A stretch of DNA of 64,000 bases from Streptomyces sp. XY006 (GCF_002237655.1 NZ_NOKT01000025.1:62001-126000), one strand, 5' to 3'. Counted from the stretch's first letter, positions 42,832-54,379 are shown. Made by a program: numbers and translations. Notes: generated from the sequence alone by a model not told the origin.

Positions 42832-44007
42832 TCAGCGGAAGATGCCCGTGTGGCCGAGCGAGTAGCGGCCGGGCTGGGGGTAGACGGCGAGGCCGTGCGG
42901 GCCGCTGCCGACGGGGATGCGGGCGAGCTGGGTGCCGGTGCGGGTGTCGACGGCGTACACCTCGGCGTCGTAGCGGCCGGAGAGCCAGAGCACCTTGCCG
43001 TCGGCGGAGACGCCGCCCATGTCGGGGCTGCCGCCGTCGGGCAGCCGCCACTTCTTGGTGAGCTTGTTCTGTGTGAAGTCGAAGACGGAGATCGTGCCCT
43101 CGCCGCGGTTGGACACGTACATCTCGCGGGAGTCGCGGCCGACGTAGAGGCCGTGGCAGCCCTTGCCGGTGGGCAGCAGGGTGGGCTCGGTGAACCTGTC
43201 GCCGTCCAGGACCCACATGCCGTGGGCCATCATGTCGGCGATGTAGAACCTCTTGCCGTCGGGGGAGAGCTTCACGTCCTGCGGCATGGCGCCCTCGAAC
43301 GGCAGCCGCTGCTGGCCGACGACCTCCATCTTCTCCGTGTCGACCTTGAGCAGCTCGCCGCTGAACTCGCAGGAGACGATGAAGTAGCGGCCGTCGAGGG
43401 AGAAGTCGGCGTGGTTGACGCCGTAGCAGGAGACCGGGACGGTCTTCCTGACCGCCATGGTGTGCGGGTCGCGGAAGACGAGCTCGCGGTCGAGGGAGGC
43501 CATGACGACGGCGTACTTGCCGTGGGGCGTGAAGTACAGGTTGTAGGGGTCGTGGACCTCGACCTCCTTGCCCGCCTTGCCGGTCTTCGGGTCGATCGGG
43601 GTGAGGGTGTGGCCGCGGTTGTTGTTGACCCAGAGCGTCTTCAGGTCCCAGGACGGAACGACGTGCTGGGGCTGCCGGCCCACGGGGATCGTCTCGATGA
43701 TCTCGTACGTCTTCGGGTCGATGACGGAGACCGTGTCGGACTCGGTGTTGGGGACGTAGACCCGGGACGGGAAGTCCTTGACGACGGGGGACAGCCTGCC
43801 CGGGCGGTCGGCCGCGTAGACGTCCTCCGGGTCGAGGACGGGCGGCATGCCGGGCAGGCCCTCGACGGGCTTCTTCTCGGGCGGGGCGGGCACGGCGGCC
43901 TTGGTGCCGCGCGCCTCGGAGGTCCGCTCCCCGTCCGTGCCGCAGGCGGCGAGGACGGCGAGGGCGGCGCCCGTGACCAGGGCGCTTTTGACGAGGTGAC
44001 GGTGCAT
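42832..44007 (-). CDS. Lipoprotein with YncE-like beta-propeller
   Basis: A 391-aa protein. The lipoprotein signal ends ALAVLAACG (Cys near 22). About seven beta-propeller blades follow, with repeated phrases such as VPNTESDTVSVIDPKTYE, WVNNNRGHTLTPIDPKTGK and VSNRGEGTISVFDF. YncE-like propellers are extracytoplasmic scaffolds, sometimes for redox or binding roles. The start is taken as ATG 44007; upstream in-frame ATGs exist at 44028 and 44046 but lack ribosome sites and would add a TTA codon. It lies directly upstream of the ADP-ribosyltransferase gene, in the same direction, with an 80-bp gap. Confidence 0.82.
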   Translation of the reverse strand: MHRHLVKSALVTGAALAVLAACGTDGERTSEARGTKAAVPAPPEKKPVEGLPGMPPVLDPEDVYAADRPGRLSPVVKDFPSRVYVPNTESDTVSVIDPKTYEIIETIPVGRQPQHVVPSWDLKTLWVNNNRGHTLTPIDPKTGKAGKEVEVHDPYNLYFTPHGKYAVVMASLDRELVFRDPHTMAVRKTVPVSCYGVNHADFSLDGRYFIVSCEFSGELLKVDTEKMEVVGQQRLPFEGAMPQDVKLSPDGKRFYIADMMAHGMWVLDGDRFTEPTLLPTGKGCHGLYVGRDSREMYVSNRGEGTISVFDFTQNKLTKKWRLPDGGSPDMGGVSADGKVLWLSGRYDAEVYAVDTRTGTQLARIPVGSGPHGLAVYPQPGRYSLGHTGIFR

Positions 44008-44078
44008 TCCCCCATTTAAGGGGCGCATGATCGGGAATCGGGTCATTCGCCCGACCGGTGGCCGGGTGAGCCCCCGTC

Positions 44079-44741
44079 TCAGCGGTCGGCGACCCGCATC
44101 TCGAACCAGGTGGTCTTGCCCCGGGGCAGCAGGTCGACCCCCCAGCGGTCGGCCAGCTTGTCGACCAGGAACAGGCCCCGGCCGCTGATGTCCATCTCTT
44201 GCACCGGCATCAGGCACGGCAGCCCGCGGGAGGGATCGCGGACCTCGACGCGGATCCAGCCGCGGCGCCGGTGCAGGCGCAGTCCGAAGACGCGGGCGCC
44301 GGTGTGGCGTACGGCGTTGCCGACCAGTTCGGAGACGAGGAGGACCGCGTCCTCCGTGGTCTTGGGCGTGAGCCCCCAGTGGCGCAGGACCACGACCTGG
44401 GTGAGGCGCCTGGCGGTGGCGGCGGACTCGGGGCGGGACGGCAGTGGAACCTCTGCCTCCGTCGGGTTGCCGTACAACTCCAGCGCCTTCAGCGCGTGTT
44501 CGTCCTCGACGGTCGGCGACCAGCGTGCCGCGGACGCATGAGCGTGCCCCCGCGGCTGTTCCATACCCTCCAGCCCCGCCATGCCCCCATCATGGCCGTC
44601 CGGGGCGTCCGCCGGGGGCGTTCCCGGCGAATACGCCCCGGGGGACGGCTCGCGCACCGTCGGCCCTCCGTCATATGCCACTGACACTTCGGCCTGGTCC
44701 GCACCCGGGCTGACCTGCTGGAACGGACCATTCCGGGGCAA
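44079..44741 (-). CDS. RsbW/SpoIIAB-like serine kinase, anti-sigma type ATPase
   Basis: Up to 220 aa. A disordered Pro/Gly-rich N-terminus (about 1-95) precedes a HATPase_c_2 domain. The N box is VSELVGNAVRHTG, G1 is VEVRDPSRG and G2 is DISGRGLFLVDKLADRWG. Such proteins in Streptomyces often bind sigma or anti-anti-sigma factors. Start uncertain: a TTG at 44741 has AAGGAG 8 nt upstream, while ATGs at 44582 and 44564 have ribosome sites that are too close. A TTAAGG-TTG-CCTTAA palindrome lies 28 bp before the TTG. Confidence 0.8.
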   Translation of the reverse strand: MPRNGPFQQVSPGADQAEVSVAYDGGPTVREPSPGAYSPGTPPADAPDGHDGGMAGLEGMEQPRGHAHASAARWSPTVEDEHALKALELYGNPTEAEVPLPSRPESAATARRLTQVVVLRHWGLTPKTTEDAVLLVSELVGNAVRHTGARVFGLRLHRRRGWIRVEVRDPSRGLPCLMPVQEMDISGRGLFLVDKLADRWGVDLLPRGKTTWFEMRVADR

Positions 44742-44768
44742 TCGGCGGACTCCTTCGATCCGGCACGC

Positions 44769-44783
44769 TTAAGGTTGCCTTAA
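44769..44783. promoter_or_regulatory. TTAAGG-TTG-CCTTAA palindrome with 11-bp direct repeat
   Basis: A perfect 6+3+6 palindrome lies at 44769-44783. It is part of two direct 11-bp copies, CTTAAGGTTGC and CTTAAGGCTGC (44768-44789). It stands out as AT-rich in a GC-rich gap, upstream of the RsbW-like gene, in the right place for an operator or an activator site. Confidence 0.55.
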
Positions 44784-44855
44784 GGCTGCCATAAACCGCC
44801 CCATCGAGGGACCCGGATCAGACACGGCGTCAATTGCAACCCCCTGGAGGGATGT

Positions 44856-45623
44856 TCAGAGGAACTTCGCCTTGCCCGGCCCCTCTTCCACGAAGCTGCG
44901 CATCCCGCGCTCGCGGTCCTCGGTGGCGAACAGGCCGGCGAACCAGTTCCGCTCGATCGCGAGGCCGGTGTCGATGTCCGTCTCCAGGCCGACGTCGATC
45001 GACTCCTTGGCGGCGCGCAGCGCGAGGGCCGGGCCCTGGGCCAGCTTCGCGGCCCAGGCGTGCGCCTGCGCGTACACCTCGTCGGCGGGCACGACCCGGT
45101 CGACCAGGCCGATCTCCCTGGCCTCGTCGGCCTTGACCATGCGGCCCGTGAAGATGAGGTCCTTGGCCTTGGAGGGGCCGACCAGGCGGGCCAGGCGCTG
45201 GGTGCCGCCGGCGCCGGGGATCAGGCCGAGCAGGATCTCCGGCTGGCCGAGCTTGGCGTTCTCGGCGGCGATGCGGAAGTCCGCGCAGAGCGCGAGCTCG
45301 CAGCCGCCGCCCAGGGCGTAGCCCGTCACGGCCGCGACGACGGGCTTGGGGATGCGGGCCACGGCCGTGAAGGAGTCCTGCAGGGCGCGGGCGCGCAGGA
45401 CCATCGCGGTGTGGTCCATCGCCTGCATCTCCTTGATGTCCGCGCCGGCCGCGAACACCTTCTCGCCGCCGTAGACCACCACGGCCCGCACGTCCTCGCG
45501 GCGCGCGGCCTCCTCGGCGAGTTCCTTCAGCCGGTCCTGCGTGGCGATGTCCAGCGCGTTCATGGGCGGTCGGTCGAGGCGGAGCGTGCCGACGCCTTCA
45601 GCGACTTCGAGAGAGATGGTCAT
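44856..45623 (-). CDS. Enoyl-CoA hydratase/isomerase (crotonase family)
   Basis: A 255-aa crotonase. The oxyanion hole is formed by AAGADIKEM and GYALGGGCELAL. The catalytic glutamate region GQPEILLGLIPGAGGTQRL carries the hydratase Glu pair (one Glu in ALGGGCE and one in QPE). It hydrates enoyl-CoA in fatty acid or related acid breakdown. The start is ATG at 45623. A hairpin at 45652-45687 isolates it from the upstream transpeptidase gene. Confidence 0.92.
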   Translation of the reverse strand: MTISLEVAEGVGTLRLDRPPMNALDIATQDRLKELAEEAARREDVRAVVVYGGEKVFAAGADIKEMQAMDHTAMVLRARALQDSFTAVARIPKPVVAAVTGYALGGGCELALCADFRIAAENAKLGQPEILLGLIPGAGGTQRLARLVGPSKAKDLIFTGRMVKADEAREIGLVDRVVPADEVYAQAHAWAAKLAQGPALALRAAKESIDVGLETDIDTGLAIERNWFAGLFATEDRERGMRSFVEEGPGKAKFL

Positions 45624-45651
45624 GGGCAGCAGGTTAACGGGGACTAACGGA

Positions 45652-45687
45652 CAGGGCCCCGGTGCGGTCCGTCACACCGGGGCCCTG
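45652..45687 (-). terminator. Hairpin terminator of the L,D-transpeptidase gene
   Basis: Perfect 13-bp arms CAGGGCCCCGGTG (45652-45664) and its complement (45675-45687) surround a 10-nt loop, 16 nt after the transpeptidase stop at 45704. Confidence 0.88.
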
Positions 45688-45703
45688 CGTCAGCGCCGGA
45701 GTG

Positions 45704-46930
45704 CTACTTCTTCCACTTCTCCCACGACATGTTCCAGCCGTTGAGCCCGTTGTCCGGGTCGACGATCCGGTCCTCGGAGTTCTTGACGACGACCACGTCA
45801 CCGATCATGGAGTTGTCGAAGAACCAGGCCGCCGGCACCTTCTTGTCCCAGCCGCCGCGCACGTCGCGCAGGCCGATGCAGCCGTGGCTGGCGTTGTAGT
45901 TGCCGAAGGCGCCGCCCGCCCAGTAGTTGCCGTGCAGGAACGTGCCAGAGGTGGTGAGGCGGACGGCGTGCGGGACGTCCTTGATGTCGTACTCGCCGCC
46001 GTAGCCGACGGTCTCGCCGTTCATCCGGGTGACCGTGAGCATCTCGCTGATGACCATCTGGCCGTTCCAGGTCTCCATGCCGGGCTTGCCGGTGGTGACC
46101 GGGATGGTCTTGACGACCTTGCCGTCGCGCATGACCTTCATGGTGAGCTTCTTGGCGTCGACCACCGAGACCTGGTTGCGGCCGATGGTGAACTCGACCT
46201 TCTTGTCCTGCTCGCCGTAGACGCCGGGGCGGCCCTCGACGCCGTCGAGGTTCAGGTCGACGGTCACCTTGGTGCCGGGCTTCCAGTACTTCTCGGGGCG
46301 GAAGTCGAGCCGGTCGTTGCCGAACCAGTGGCCCTCGACGTCGACGGCCGGCTCGGTCCTGATGCGGATGGCGTTCTCGACGGCCTCCGGGCTGGTGATG
46401 CCCCGGGAGAAGCGGAGGGAGAACGGCATGCCGACGCCGACCTTGGAGCCGTCCTCGGGAGTGAAGGTGCCGATGAAGGTGTTCTTCGGCGTCAGCGTGG
46501 TGAAGCCGGCGTCCTCCGCGGCGGTGCGGCCCTCGGCGTCCTTGGCGACCGCGTGGACGGTGTACTTGGTGGCACCGGCCAGGTGCGTGGACGGCGTCCA
46601 CGTGGCACCGTCGCCGGATATCCTCCCGTCGATCCGCTTGCCCTCGGCGTCCTTGACGACGACCTCCGAGAGCCTGCCCTTGGCGGCGGTGACCTTCAGG
46701 GCGCCGCTGGTCTCGACGGACTTGGCCCCGTCCTTCGGCGCGATGCTGACGACGGCCTCGGACTGCTTGCTCTGCGCGGTGTCCGCGTCCTGGCCCTTGC
46801 CGCCGCCCGCGCCGGAACCGGAGCCGCCGTCCCCGCCGCCGCACGCCGTCACGGCGAACAGCAGCGCGCCGACGACCAGCGCGAGCCTGGCGTTCCCGTG
46901 TCCAACCGACGCCCCCGATATCGGTCGCAC
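45704..46930 (-). CDS. L,D-transpeptidase lipoprotein (YkuD), copy 1
   Basis: A 408-aa lipoprotein (signal ends LLFAVTAC, then a Gly/Ser linker). Two Ig-like domains (about 55-260) lead to a YkuD domain with catalytic Cys351 in SHGCIGLRD and His in HGNYW. It forms 3-3 cross-links in peptidoglycan, as in mycobacterial Ldt enzymes. The GTG start at 46930 has GGAGGGGAGAA upstream; frames further up cross the promoter. It shares its full layout with the next gene, so the two arose by duplication. Confidence 0.92.
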   Translation of the reverse strand: MRPISGASVGHGNARLALVVGALLFAVTACGGGDGGSGSGAGGGKGQDADTAQSKQSEAVVSIAPKDGAKSVETSGALKVTAAKGRLSEVVVKDAEGKRIDGRISGDGATWTPSTHLAGATKYTVHAVAKDAEGRTAAEDAGFTTLTPKNTFIGTFTPEDGSKVGVGMPFSLRFSRGITSPEAVENAIRIRTEPAVDVEGHWFGNDRLDFRPEKYWKPGTKVTVDLNLDGVEGRPGVYGEQDKKVEFTIGRNQVSVVDAKKLTMKVMRDGKVVKTIPVTTGKPGMETWNGQMVISEMLTVTRMNGETVGYGGEYDIKDVPHAVRLTTSGTFLHGNYWAGGAFGNYNASHGCIGLRDVRGGWDKKVPAAWFFDNSMIGDVVVVKNSEDRIVDPDNGLNGWNMSWEKWKK

Positions 46931-47092
46931 GTTCAAGTGGTTCTCCCCTCCCCGGACCTGGTCAGGCCCGCTCCCCGGCGCGTGTCCCCCGCGCACCGGC
47001 GAATAGTAACCACCAAGTGAGCGGCCCCGGCGGCCCGCGAATGTCACTGTTCGGTCCCAACGGAACGCGCCTCAACCCGCCCCCCTGTCCGG

Positions 47093-48337
47093 TTACTTCA
47101 CCGCACTGCCCGCCTTCCATGCATTCCAGCCCATATTCCAGCCTCCGAGCCCGTTGTCGGGAGCGACCTTTTTGTCGTTGCTGTTGACCACCTCGACGAC
47201 GTCCCCGACGAGGCTCCGGTCGAAGAACCAGCCGGCCGGGGTGTCCGAGCCGCCGCCCTTCACATCGCGCAGGCCGACGCACCCGTGGCTGACGTTGGTG
47301 CGGCCGAACACACTGCGGTGGGCCCAGTAGTTGCCGTGCAGGAAGGTGCCGGAGTCGGTCAGGCGCATGGCGTGCGGGACGTCGGGGATGTCGTACTCGC
47401 CCTTGCCGTCGCGCTTCTTGAAGCCGACCGTGGCGCCGTTCATCCGGGTGACCTCCAGCATCTCGGTCACCACCATCTTGCCGTTGTACGTGGTGGTCTT
47501 CGGGGCCCCGGCCGTCACCGGCACGGTGGCCAGCGGCTCGCCGTCCCGCCGCACCTCCATGGAGTGCCGGGCGGCGTCGACGACGGAGATCTGGCTGCGG
47601 CCGACGGTGAAGGAAAACCGCTTGTCCTGCAGGCCGTAGAGGCCGGGCCCGCCCTTCACGTCCCGCAGGCGCAGCTCGACGGTGACCCGGGTGCCGGGCT
47701 TCCAGTAGTCCTGGGGGCGGAAGTCGAGCCGGGTCCGGCCGAACCAGTGCGGGCGGATCTCGACGGCCGGGCGGGCGGTGACCCGCACGGCGCGTTCGAC
47801 GGCCGCCCGGTCGGCGATCCGCCGGCTGAACTGCAGGGAGACGATCATGCCGGTGCCGACCGTGGCGCGGTGCTCCGGCGTGACGTAGCCGATGAAGCGC
47901 TCCTTGGGGACGTACGTGGTGAAGGTGGTGTGCCGGGCCGAGCGGCGTCCGCCGGCGTCCACGGCCACGGCGTCGATCGTGTACTTGGCGCCCAGCGCGA
48001 GCCGCCGCTCCTCGGGTTCCCAGGTGAGGCCGTCGGCGGAGACGTGCCCGGGCACGGGGGTCTCCTGCGCGTCCTGCGACCGGACGACCTTCACCGACTC
48101 CAGCCGGCCGTCGGGCACGCGCACCCGCAGTTCCTGCCCGGGGCGCACGCCCCTGGTGCCGTCGCCGGGCGTGACCTCGATGACGTCCTCGGGCGCCGGG
48201 GGCGCGCCGAAGACCCCGGCGATGCCGCCGCCGTCGTCCGAGGTACAGCCGGTGGCCCCGGCGAGGAGCCCTGCCCATGTCACTACGGCGGCCAGCGCGG
48301 CCCTCGCGCGCCGCGCGCGCCCTTGTACGTGCCTCAC
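47093..48337 (-). CDS. L,D-transpeptidase lipoprotein (YkuD), copy 2
   Basis: A 414-aa paralogue of the downstream transpeptidase. The lipoprotein signal ends LLAGATGC, followed by two Ig-like domains and a YkuD domain with Cys353 in SHGCVGLRD and HGNYW. Its C-terminus (NGLGGWNMGWNAWK) matches NGLNGWNMSWEKWK of copy 1. The GTG at 48337 is chosen for the signal peptide it gives, although the ribosome site is weak. Copy 1 has its own promoter region in the 162-bp gap, so the pair need not be coexpressed. Confidence 0.9.
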   Translation of the reverse strand: MRHVQGRARRARAALAAVVTWAGLLAGATGCTSDDGGGIAGVFGAPPAPEDVIEVTPGDGTRGVRPGQELRVRVPDGRLESVKVVRSQDAQETPVPGHVSADGLTWEPEERRLALGAKYTIDAVAVDAGGRRSARHTTFTTYVPKERFIGYVTPEHRATVGTGMIVSLQFSRRIADRAAVERAVRVTARPAVEIRPHWFGRTRLDFRPQDYWKPGTRVTVELRLRDVKGGPGLYGLQDKRFSFTVGRSQISVVDAARHSMEVRRDGEPLATVPVTAGAPKTTTYNGKMVVTEMLEVTRMNGATVGFKKRDGKGEYDIPDVPHAMRLTDSGTFLHGNYWAHRSVFGRTNVSHGCVGLRDVKGGGSDTPAGWFFDRSLVGDVVEVVNSNDKKVAPDNGLGGWNMGWNAWKAGSAVK

Positions 48338-48525
48338 GAGGTGCCCAACGACCGGTCGCGTCCCCGGGAAACGACCATGCCCGCCCCCGGGGAAACGTGA
48401 GTGCGACCCATGCTCTGGGCAGAACAGTGGGGAGGACGACGCGCAGGGGAGCCGCGACCCGGGCCGCAGCACAGGGCCGCACCCCTCTGTCCCCCGTCGT
48501 TCCACGAGCCGCGGGAGGCTGACAG

Positions 48526-50778
<2,253 letters not shown>

Positions 50779-51054
50779 GGCATCGTTCCGCCTCCGGCCG
50801 AGCCGCCGTTTCCCACCACGGCCGCGGCGGCGTTGCGGGTCCGTGAAATCGGTGGGGATCTTCTTGACCCGGCCGTTCCCGCGCTGGCAGCGTCCATGGT
50901 CATGAGGCCGACCGCTGAACTCCGGTGCGCATGTGCCGCGCTCGTCGAGCGGCGCCATGTCGACCTCTGCCGTCAGTCGAGCGCCGTCTGTCGCTGAGCC
51001 CGGCAGCCTTCTCCCGCTCTCTCCTCCCCCCGACTCCACACCCCAGGACGCCCC
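50779..51054. other. Intergenic region between glgX and sulfatase
   Basis: A 276-bp gap. No gene, clear hairpin or repeat array was seen. It should contain the sulfatase promoter. Confidence 0.5.
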
Positions 51055-52470
51055 ATGCCCGGAATATCCCGTCGTACGCTCGGTGCCCTCGTCGGCGGTG
51101 GCGCGGTGGGCGCCGTCGCCGGCACGGCCGGCACCGCCAATGCCGCCGAGGCCGCTCCCGCCGAACGGCCGTTCCGGGTCCGCCCCGGTGCGGGGTCCGG
51201 CCGGCGCCCGAACTTCCTCGTCATCCTGGCCGACGACCTCGGCTGGGCCGACCTGTCCTCCTACGGCGCCCCGCACATCCGCACGCCGAACCTGGACCGG
51301 CTGGCCCGCCAGGGCGTGCGCTTCACGCAGGCCTACTCCGGTTCCGCGACCTGCTCCCCGACCCGGTTCAGCCTCTACACCGGCCGGTACCCGGGCCGTA
51401 CGAAGGGCGGGCTGGCCGAACCCGTCGGCGACCGGAGCCAGGGCCTGGACCCCGGCCACCCGACCCTCGCCTCCCTGCTGAAGGGGGCCGGTTACGCCAC
51501 CGCCCTGATCGGCAAGTGGCACTGCGGCTGGCTGCCCGACTACAGCCCCACCAAGTCCGGCTGGGACGAGTTCTTCGGGAACTTCGGGGGCGTTCTGGAG
51601 TACTTCTCCAAGCTGGGCCAGCTGGGCGAGTACGACCTGTACGAGGGGGACGCCGAGTACCGGGACCTGCGCTACTACACGACGGTCCTCACCGAGCGGG
51701 CGGTGGAGTACGTCCGCCGGGACCACGACCGGCCCTGGCTGCTCAACCTCAACTTCACCACGCCGCACTGGCCGTGGCTCGCGGAGGGCGACGAGGAGGA
51801 CGGCGCGCGGATCGAGGCGAAGGTCCGGGCCGCGCGGAACAAGTCGGAGGTCGTGACCGCGCTCAACCACTTCGACGGCGGCTCGGTCGCCAAGTACACG
51901 CAGATGGTGGAGAGCCTGGACGCCGCGGTCGGCGAGGTGCTGGCCGCGCTGCGCCGCTCCGGGCAGGAGGAGAACACCGTCGTGCTGTTCGCCAGCGACA
52001 ACGGCGGCGAGCGGTTCTCCTACAACTGGCCCCTCAGCGGCGAGAAGTTCGTGCTGCTGGAGGGCGGCATCCGGGTGCCGACCATCCTGCGCTGGCCCGC
52101 CCGCGTCGACGGCCGCCAGGTCAGCCACGAGCCGAACTTCTCCCCCGACTGGACCGCGACCCTGCTGGAACTGGCCGGCGCCCGGCCCGACCCGGCGTAC
52201 CCGCTGGACGGCACCAGCCTGGCCGGATACCTGCTGCGGGGGCGGGAGCTGCCCGAGCGGGACCTGTTCTGGCGGGTCCGGGGCAACCGCGCCCTGCGCC
52301 GCGGGGACTGGAAGTACTACCGGGACGACAAGGGCGCCGAGCACCTGTACAACCTCGCCGAGGACCAGCGCGAGCAGGCCGACCGCGCCGCGGACCGGCC
52401 GGAGCTGCTGGCCGAGCTGAAGGCGGCGTGGGAGAAGGTCGACCGCACGCTGCTGCCCTACCCGGGATAG
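51055..52470 (+). CDS. Tat-exported arylsulfatase
   Basis: A 471-aa type I sulfatase. The twin-arginine signal SRRTLGALVGGGAVGA ends near residue 30. Cys100 in ATCSPTRFSLYTGR is the CxPxR site converted to formylglycine by a separate enzyme. Calcium ligands Asp60-Asp61 lie in LADDLGWAD, and IGKWHCGW and SDNGGER are further active-site motifs. It releases sulfate from sulfate esters outside the cell. The activating enzyme gene is not in the window, and export by Tat fits folding after Cys oxidation inside. Confidence 0.92.
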   Translation: MPGISRRTLGALVGGGAVGAVAGTAGTANAAEAAPAERPFRVRPGAGSGRRPNFLVILADDLGWADLSSYGAPHIRTPNLDRLARQGVRFTQAYSGSATCSPTRFSLYTGRYPGRTKGGLAEPVGDRSQGLDPGHPTLASLLKGAGYATALIGKWHCGWLPDYSPTKSGWDEFFGNFGGVLEYFSKLGQLGEYDLYEGDAEYRDLRYYTTVLTERAVEYVRRDHDRPWLLNLNFTTPHWPWLAEGDEEDGARIEAKVRAARNKSEVVTALNHFDGGSVAKYTQMVESLDAAVGEVLAALRRSGQEENTVVLFASDNGGERFSYNWPLSGEKFVLLEGGIRVPTILRWPARVDGRQVSHEPNFSPDWTATLLELAGARPDPAYPLDGTSLAGYLLRGRELPERDLFWRVRGNRALRRGDWKYYRDDKGAEHLYNLAEDQREQADRAADRPELLAELKAAWEKVDRTLLPYPG

Positions 52471-52585
52471 GGCCCGCCGTTCGGGTGAAAGGACGAGGAC
52501 CCGCAGGTCGTAGGACCAACGGCCGATGCGGATCGGGCGAAAACCCGGTGGGCAGTGTCAGTGGTGAACCGTAGGCTCGCTGCTG

Positions 52586-54379
52586 ATGGCCACGACACCC
52601 GCACCCGCCCAGGACCGTTCCGTCGTGCGTACGCTGCTGCGCCTGTGGCCGTATGTCCGGCCGGTGCGGGCCAGGCTGTTCACGGCCGCGTTCGTCGCGA
52701 TACTCGCCTCCTGCGTGGGCCTGGTCATCCCGCTGGTGCTGAAGTGGATGGTGGACGGACCGGTCGCCGGCCGGGACCCGGCCGGGGTGTGGCTCGGGGC
52801 GCTGTACCTGCTGCTGCTCGGCTTCGCCGAGGCCCTGCTGTTCGGGCTGCGCCGCTGGCTGGTGGCGCGTCCGCTCTCCCGTGTCGAGGCCTCCATGCGG
52901 GCGGCGCTGTACCGGCACCTGCAGCGGCTGCCGGTCTCCTTCCACGACCGGTGGGCCTCGGGGCAGTTGCTGTCCCGGGGGACGACGGACCTGATGCTGC
53001 TGCGCATGTTCCTCGCCTTCCCGCTGACGTTCCTGCTGGTCAACGGCGTGACGATCCTCGTCGGCGTGATCATCATGCTGCTGCAGGACTGGACGCTGGG
53101 GCTGGTCATCCTCGGGCCCGCCGTACCCCTGCTGGTCACCTGCGTGTTCTTCGAGAAGCGCTACGCCACGGCGGCGCGACGCGCCCAGGACCAGGTCGGG
53201 GACCTGACGACGGTCGTCGAGGAGAGCGTGCTCGGCATCCGCATCATCAAGGGCTTCGGCCGCCACCGGAGCCAGGCCCGCGCCTTCCGCGAGCTGTCGC
53301 ACGAGCTGCGCGGCACGGAGCTGCGCAAGGCCCGGCTGCTGGCGACCATCTGGGGCGTCATCGTGACGCTGCCGGAGGTGGCGATCGGCGCCGCGCTGGT
53401 GGTCGGGGCCGTCCAGGTCGCCGACGGGGACCTGTCCGCGGGCACGCTGGTGGCCTTCCTCTCGACGGCACTGGCGCTGCGCTGGCCCGTGGAGTCGATC
53501 GGGTTCCTGCTGGCGATGACCCAGGAGGCGGCGACGGCGACGGAGCGGTACTTCGAGGTGATGGACGAGCAGACCGAGGAGGCGGGTCCGGCGCCCGAGT
53601 CGGTGCCGGCCGACCCCCGGGACAGGGGCCTGCGCTTCCACGACGTCACCTTCCGCTACCCCGACGCCCCGCCCGGCTCCCCTCCCGTGCTCCGGGACAT
53701 CAACCTGCACATCCGCCCCGGCGAGTCCATGGCCCTGGTCGGCACCACCGGCAGCGGCAAGACGACGCTCACCGCGCTCGTCCCCCGCCTGTACGAGGTG
53801 ACCTCGGGCCGTATCACGCTCGACGGCGTCGACATCACCACCCTGCCGCGGGAGGCCCTGCGCGCCAAGGTGGCCGTCGCCTTCGAGGAACCCACACTCT
53901 TCTCGGCCACGGTCGGCGACAACGTGCTCATGGGGGCCGGGGACACCGCGGGCCCCGACGCGCTGGAGCGCGCCCTGGCCGTCGCCCAGGCCGACTTCGT
54001 GCACGACCTGCCCCAGGGGACCGCCACCCAGGTCGGCGAGCAGGGCCTCAGCCTGTCCGGGGGCCAGCGGCAGCGCATCGCCCTGGCCCGGGCGGTCGTG
54101 GGGCAGCCGGAGTTCCTCGTGCTCGACGACCCCCTGTCGGCGCTGGACGTGCACACGGAGGCCGCCGTGGAAGCCGCCCTGCGGCAGGTCCTGGCCGACA
54201 CCACCGCCCTGATCGTGGCGCACCGCCCGTCGACGGTGCTGCTGGCGGACCGGGTCGCCCTGCTGTCCGGCGGCCGGATCGCCGCGGTCGGCACCCACCA
54301 CGAACTGCTGCGTACCAACGCCGAGTACGCGTACCTGATGTCCGGAGCGGAGTCAGGGCGACAGGAGGAGGCCCGATGA
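52586..54379 (+). CDS. ABC exporter half-transporter, subunit 1 (degenerate ATPase site)
   Basis: A 597-aa half-transporter with six membrane helices (about 30-320) and a nucleotide-binding domain. Walker A is GTTGSGKTT and the signature LSGGQRQR is canonical. Walker B reads VLDDPLSALD, where Asp replaces the catalytic Glu, so its own ATP site is probably inactive. Its stop overlaps the next gene's start (ATGA), which supports a heterodimer like BmrCD or TM287/288. Cargo unknown; drugs or lipids are usual. Confidence 0.92.
   Translation: MATTPAPAQDRSVVRTLLRLWPYVRPVRARLFTAAFVAILASCVGLVIPLVLKWMVDGPVAGRDPAGVWLGALYLLLLGFAEALLFGLRRWLVARPLSRVEASMRAALYRHLQRLPVSFHDRWASGQLLSRGTTDLMLLRMFLAFPLTFLLVNGVTILVGVIIMLLQDWTLGLVILGPAVPLLVTCVFFEKRYATAARRAQDQVGDLTTVVEESVLGIRIIKGFGRHRSQARAFRELSHELRGTELRKARLLATIWGVIVTLPEVAIGAALVVGAVQVADGDLSAGTLVAFLSTALALRWPVESIGFLLAMTQEAATATERYFEVMDEQTEEAGPAPESVPADPRDRGLRFHDVTFRYPDAPPGSPPVLRDINLHIRPGESMALVGTTGSGKTTLTALVPRLYEVTSGRITLDGVDITTLPREALRAKVAVAFEEPTLFSATVGDNVLMGAGDTAGPDALERALAVAQADFVHDLPQGTATQVGEQGLSLSGGQRQRIALARAVVGQPEFLVLDDPLSALDVHTEAAVEAALRQVLADTTALIVAHRPSTVLLADRVALLSGGRIAAVGTHHELLRTNAEYAYLMSGAESGRQEEAR

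Noticed and set aside
44007..44046. bldA (TTA codon) control of the beta-propeller gene
   Set aside because: The TTA occurs only if an upstream ATG without ribosome site is used; the lipoprotein signal begins at 44007.
52555..54375. In-frame extension of ABC subunit 2 back to 52555, giving a 1236-residue protein
   Set aside because: The extension runs through ABC subunit 1 in another frame with shadow composition; ATG at 54376 has a good ribosome site and overlaps the upstream stop.
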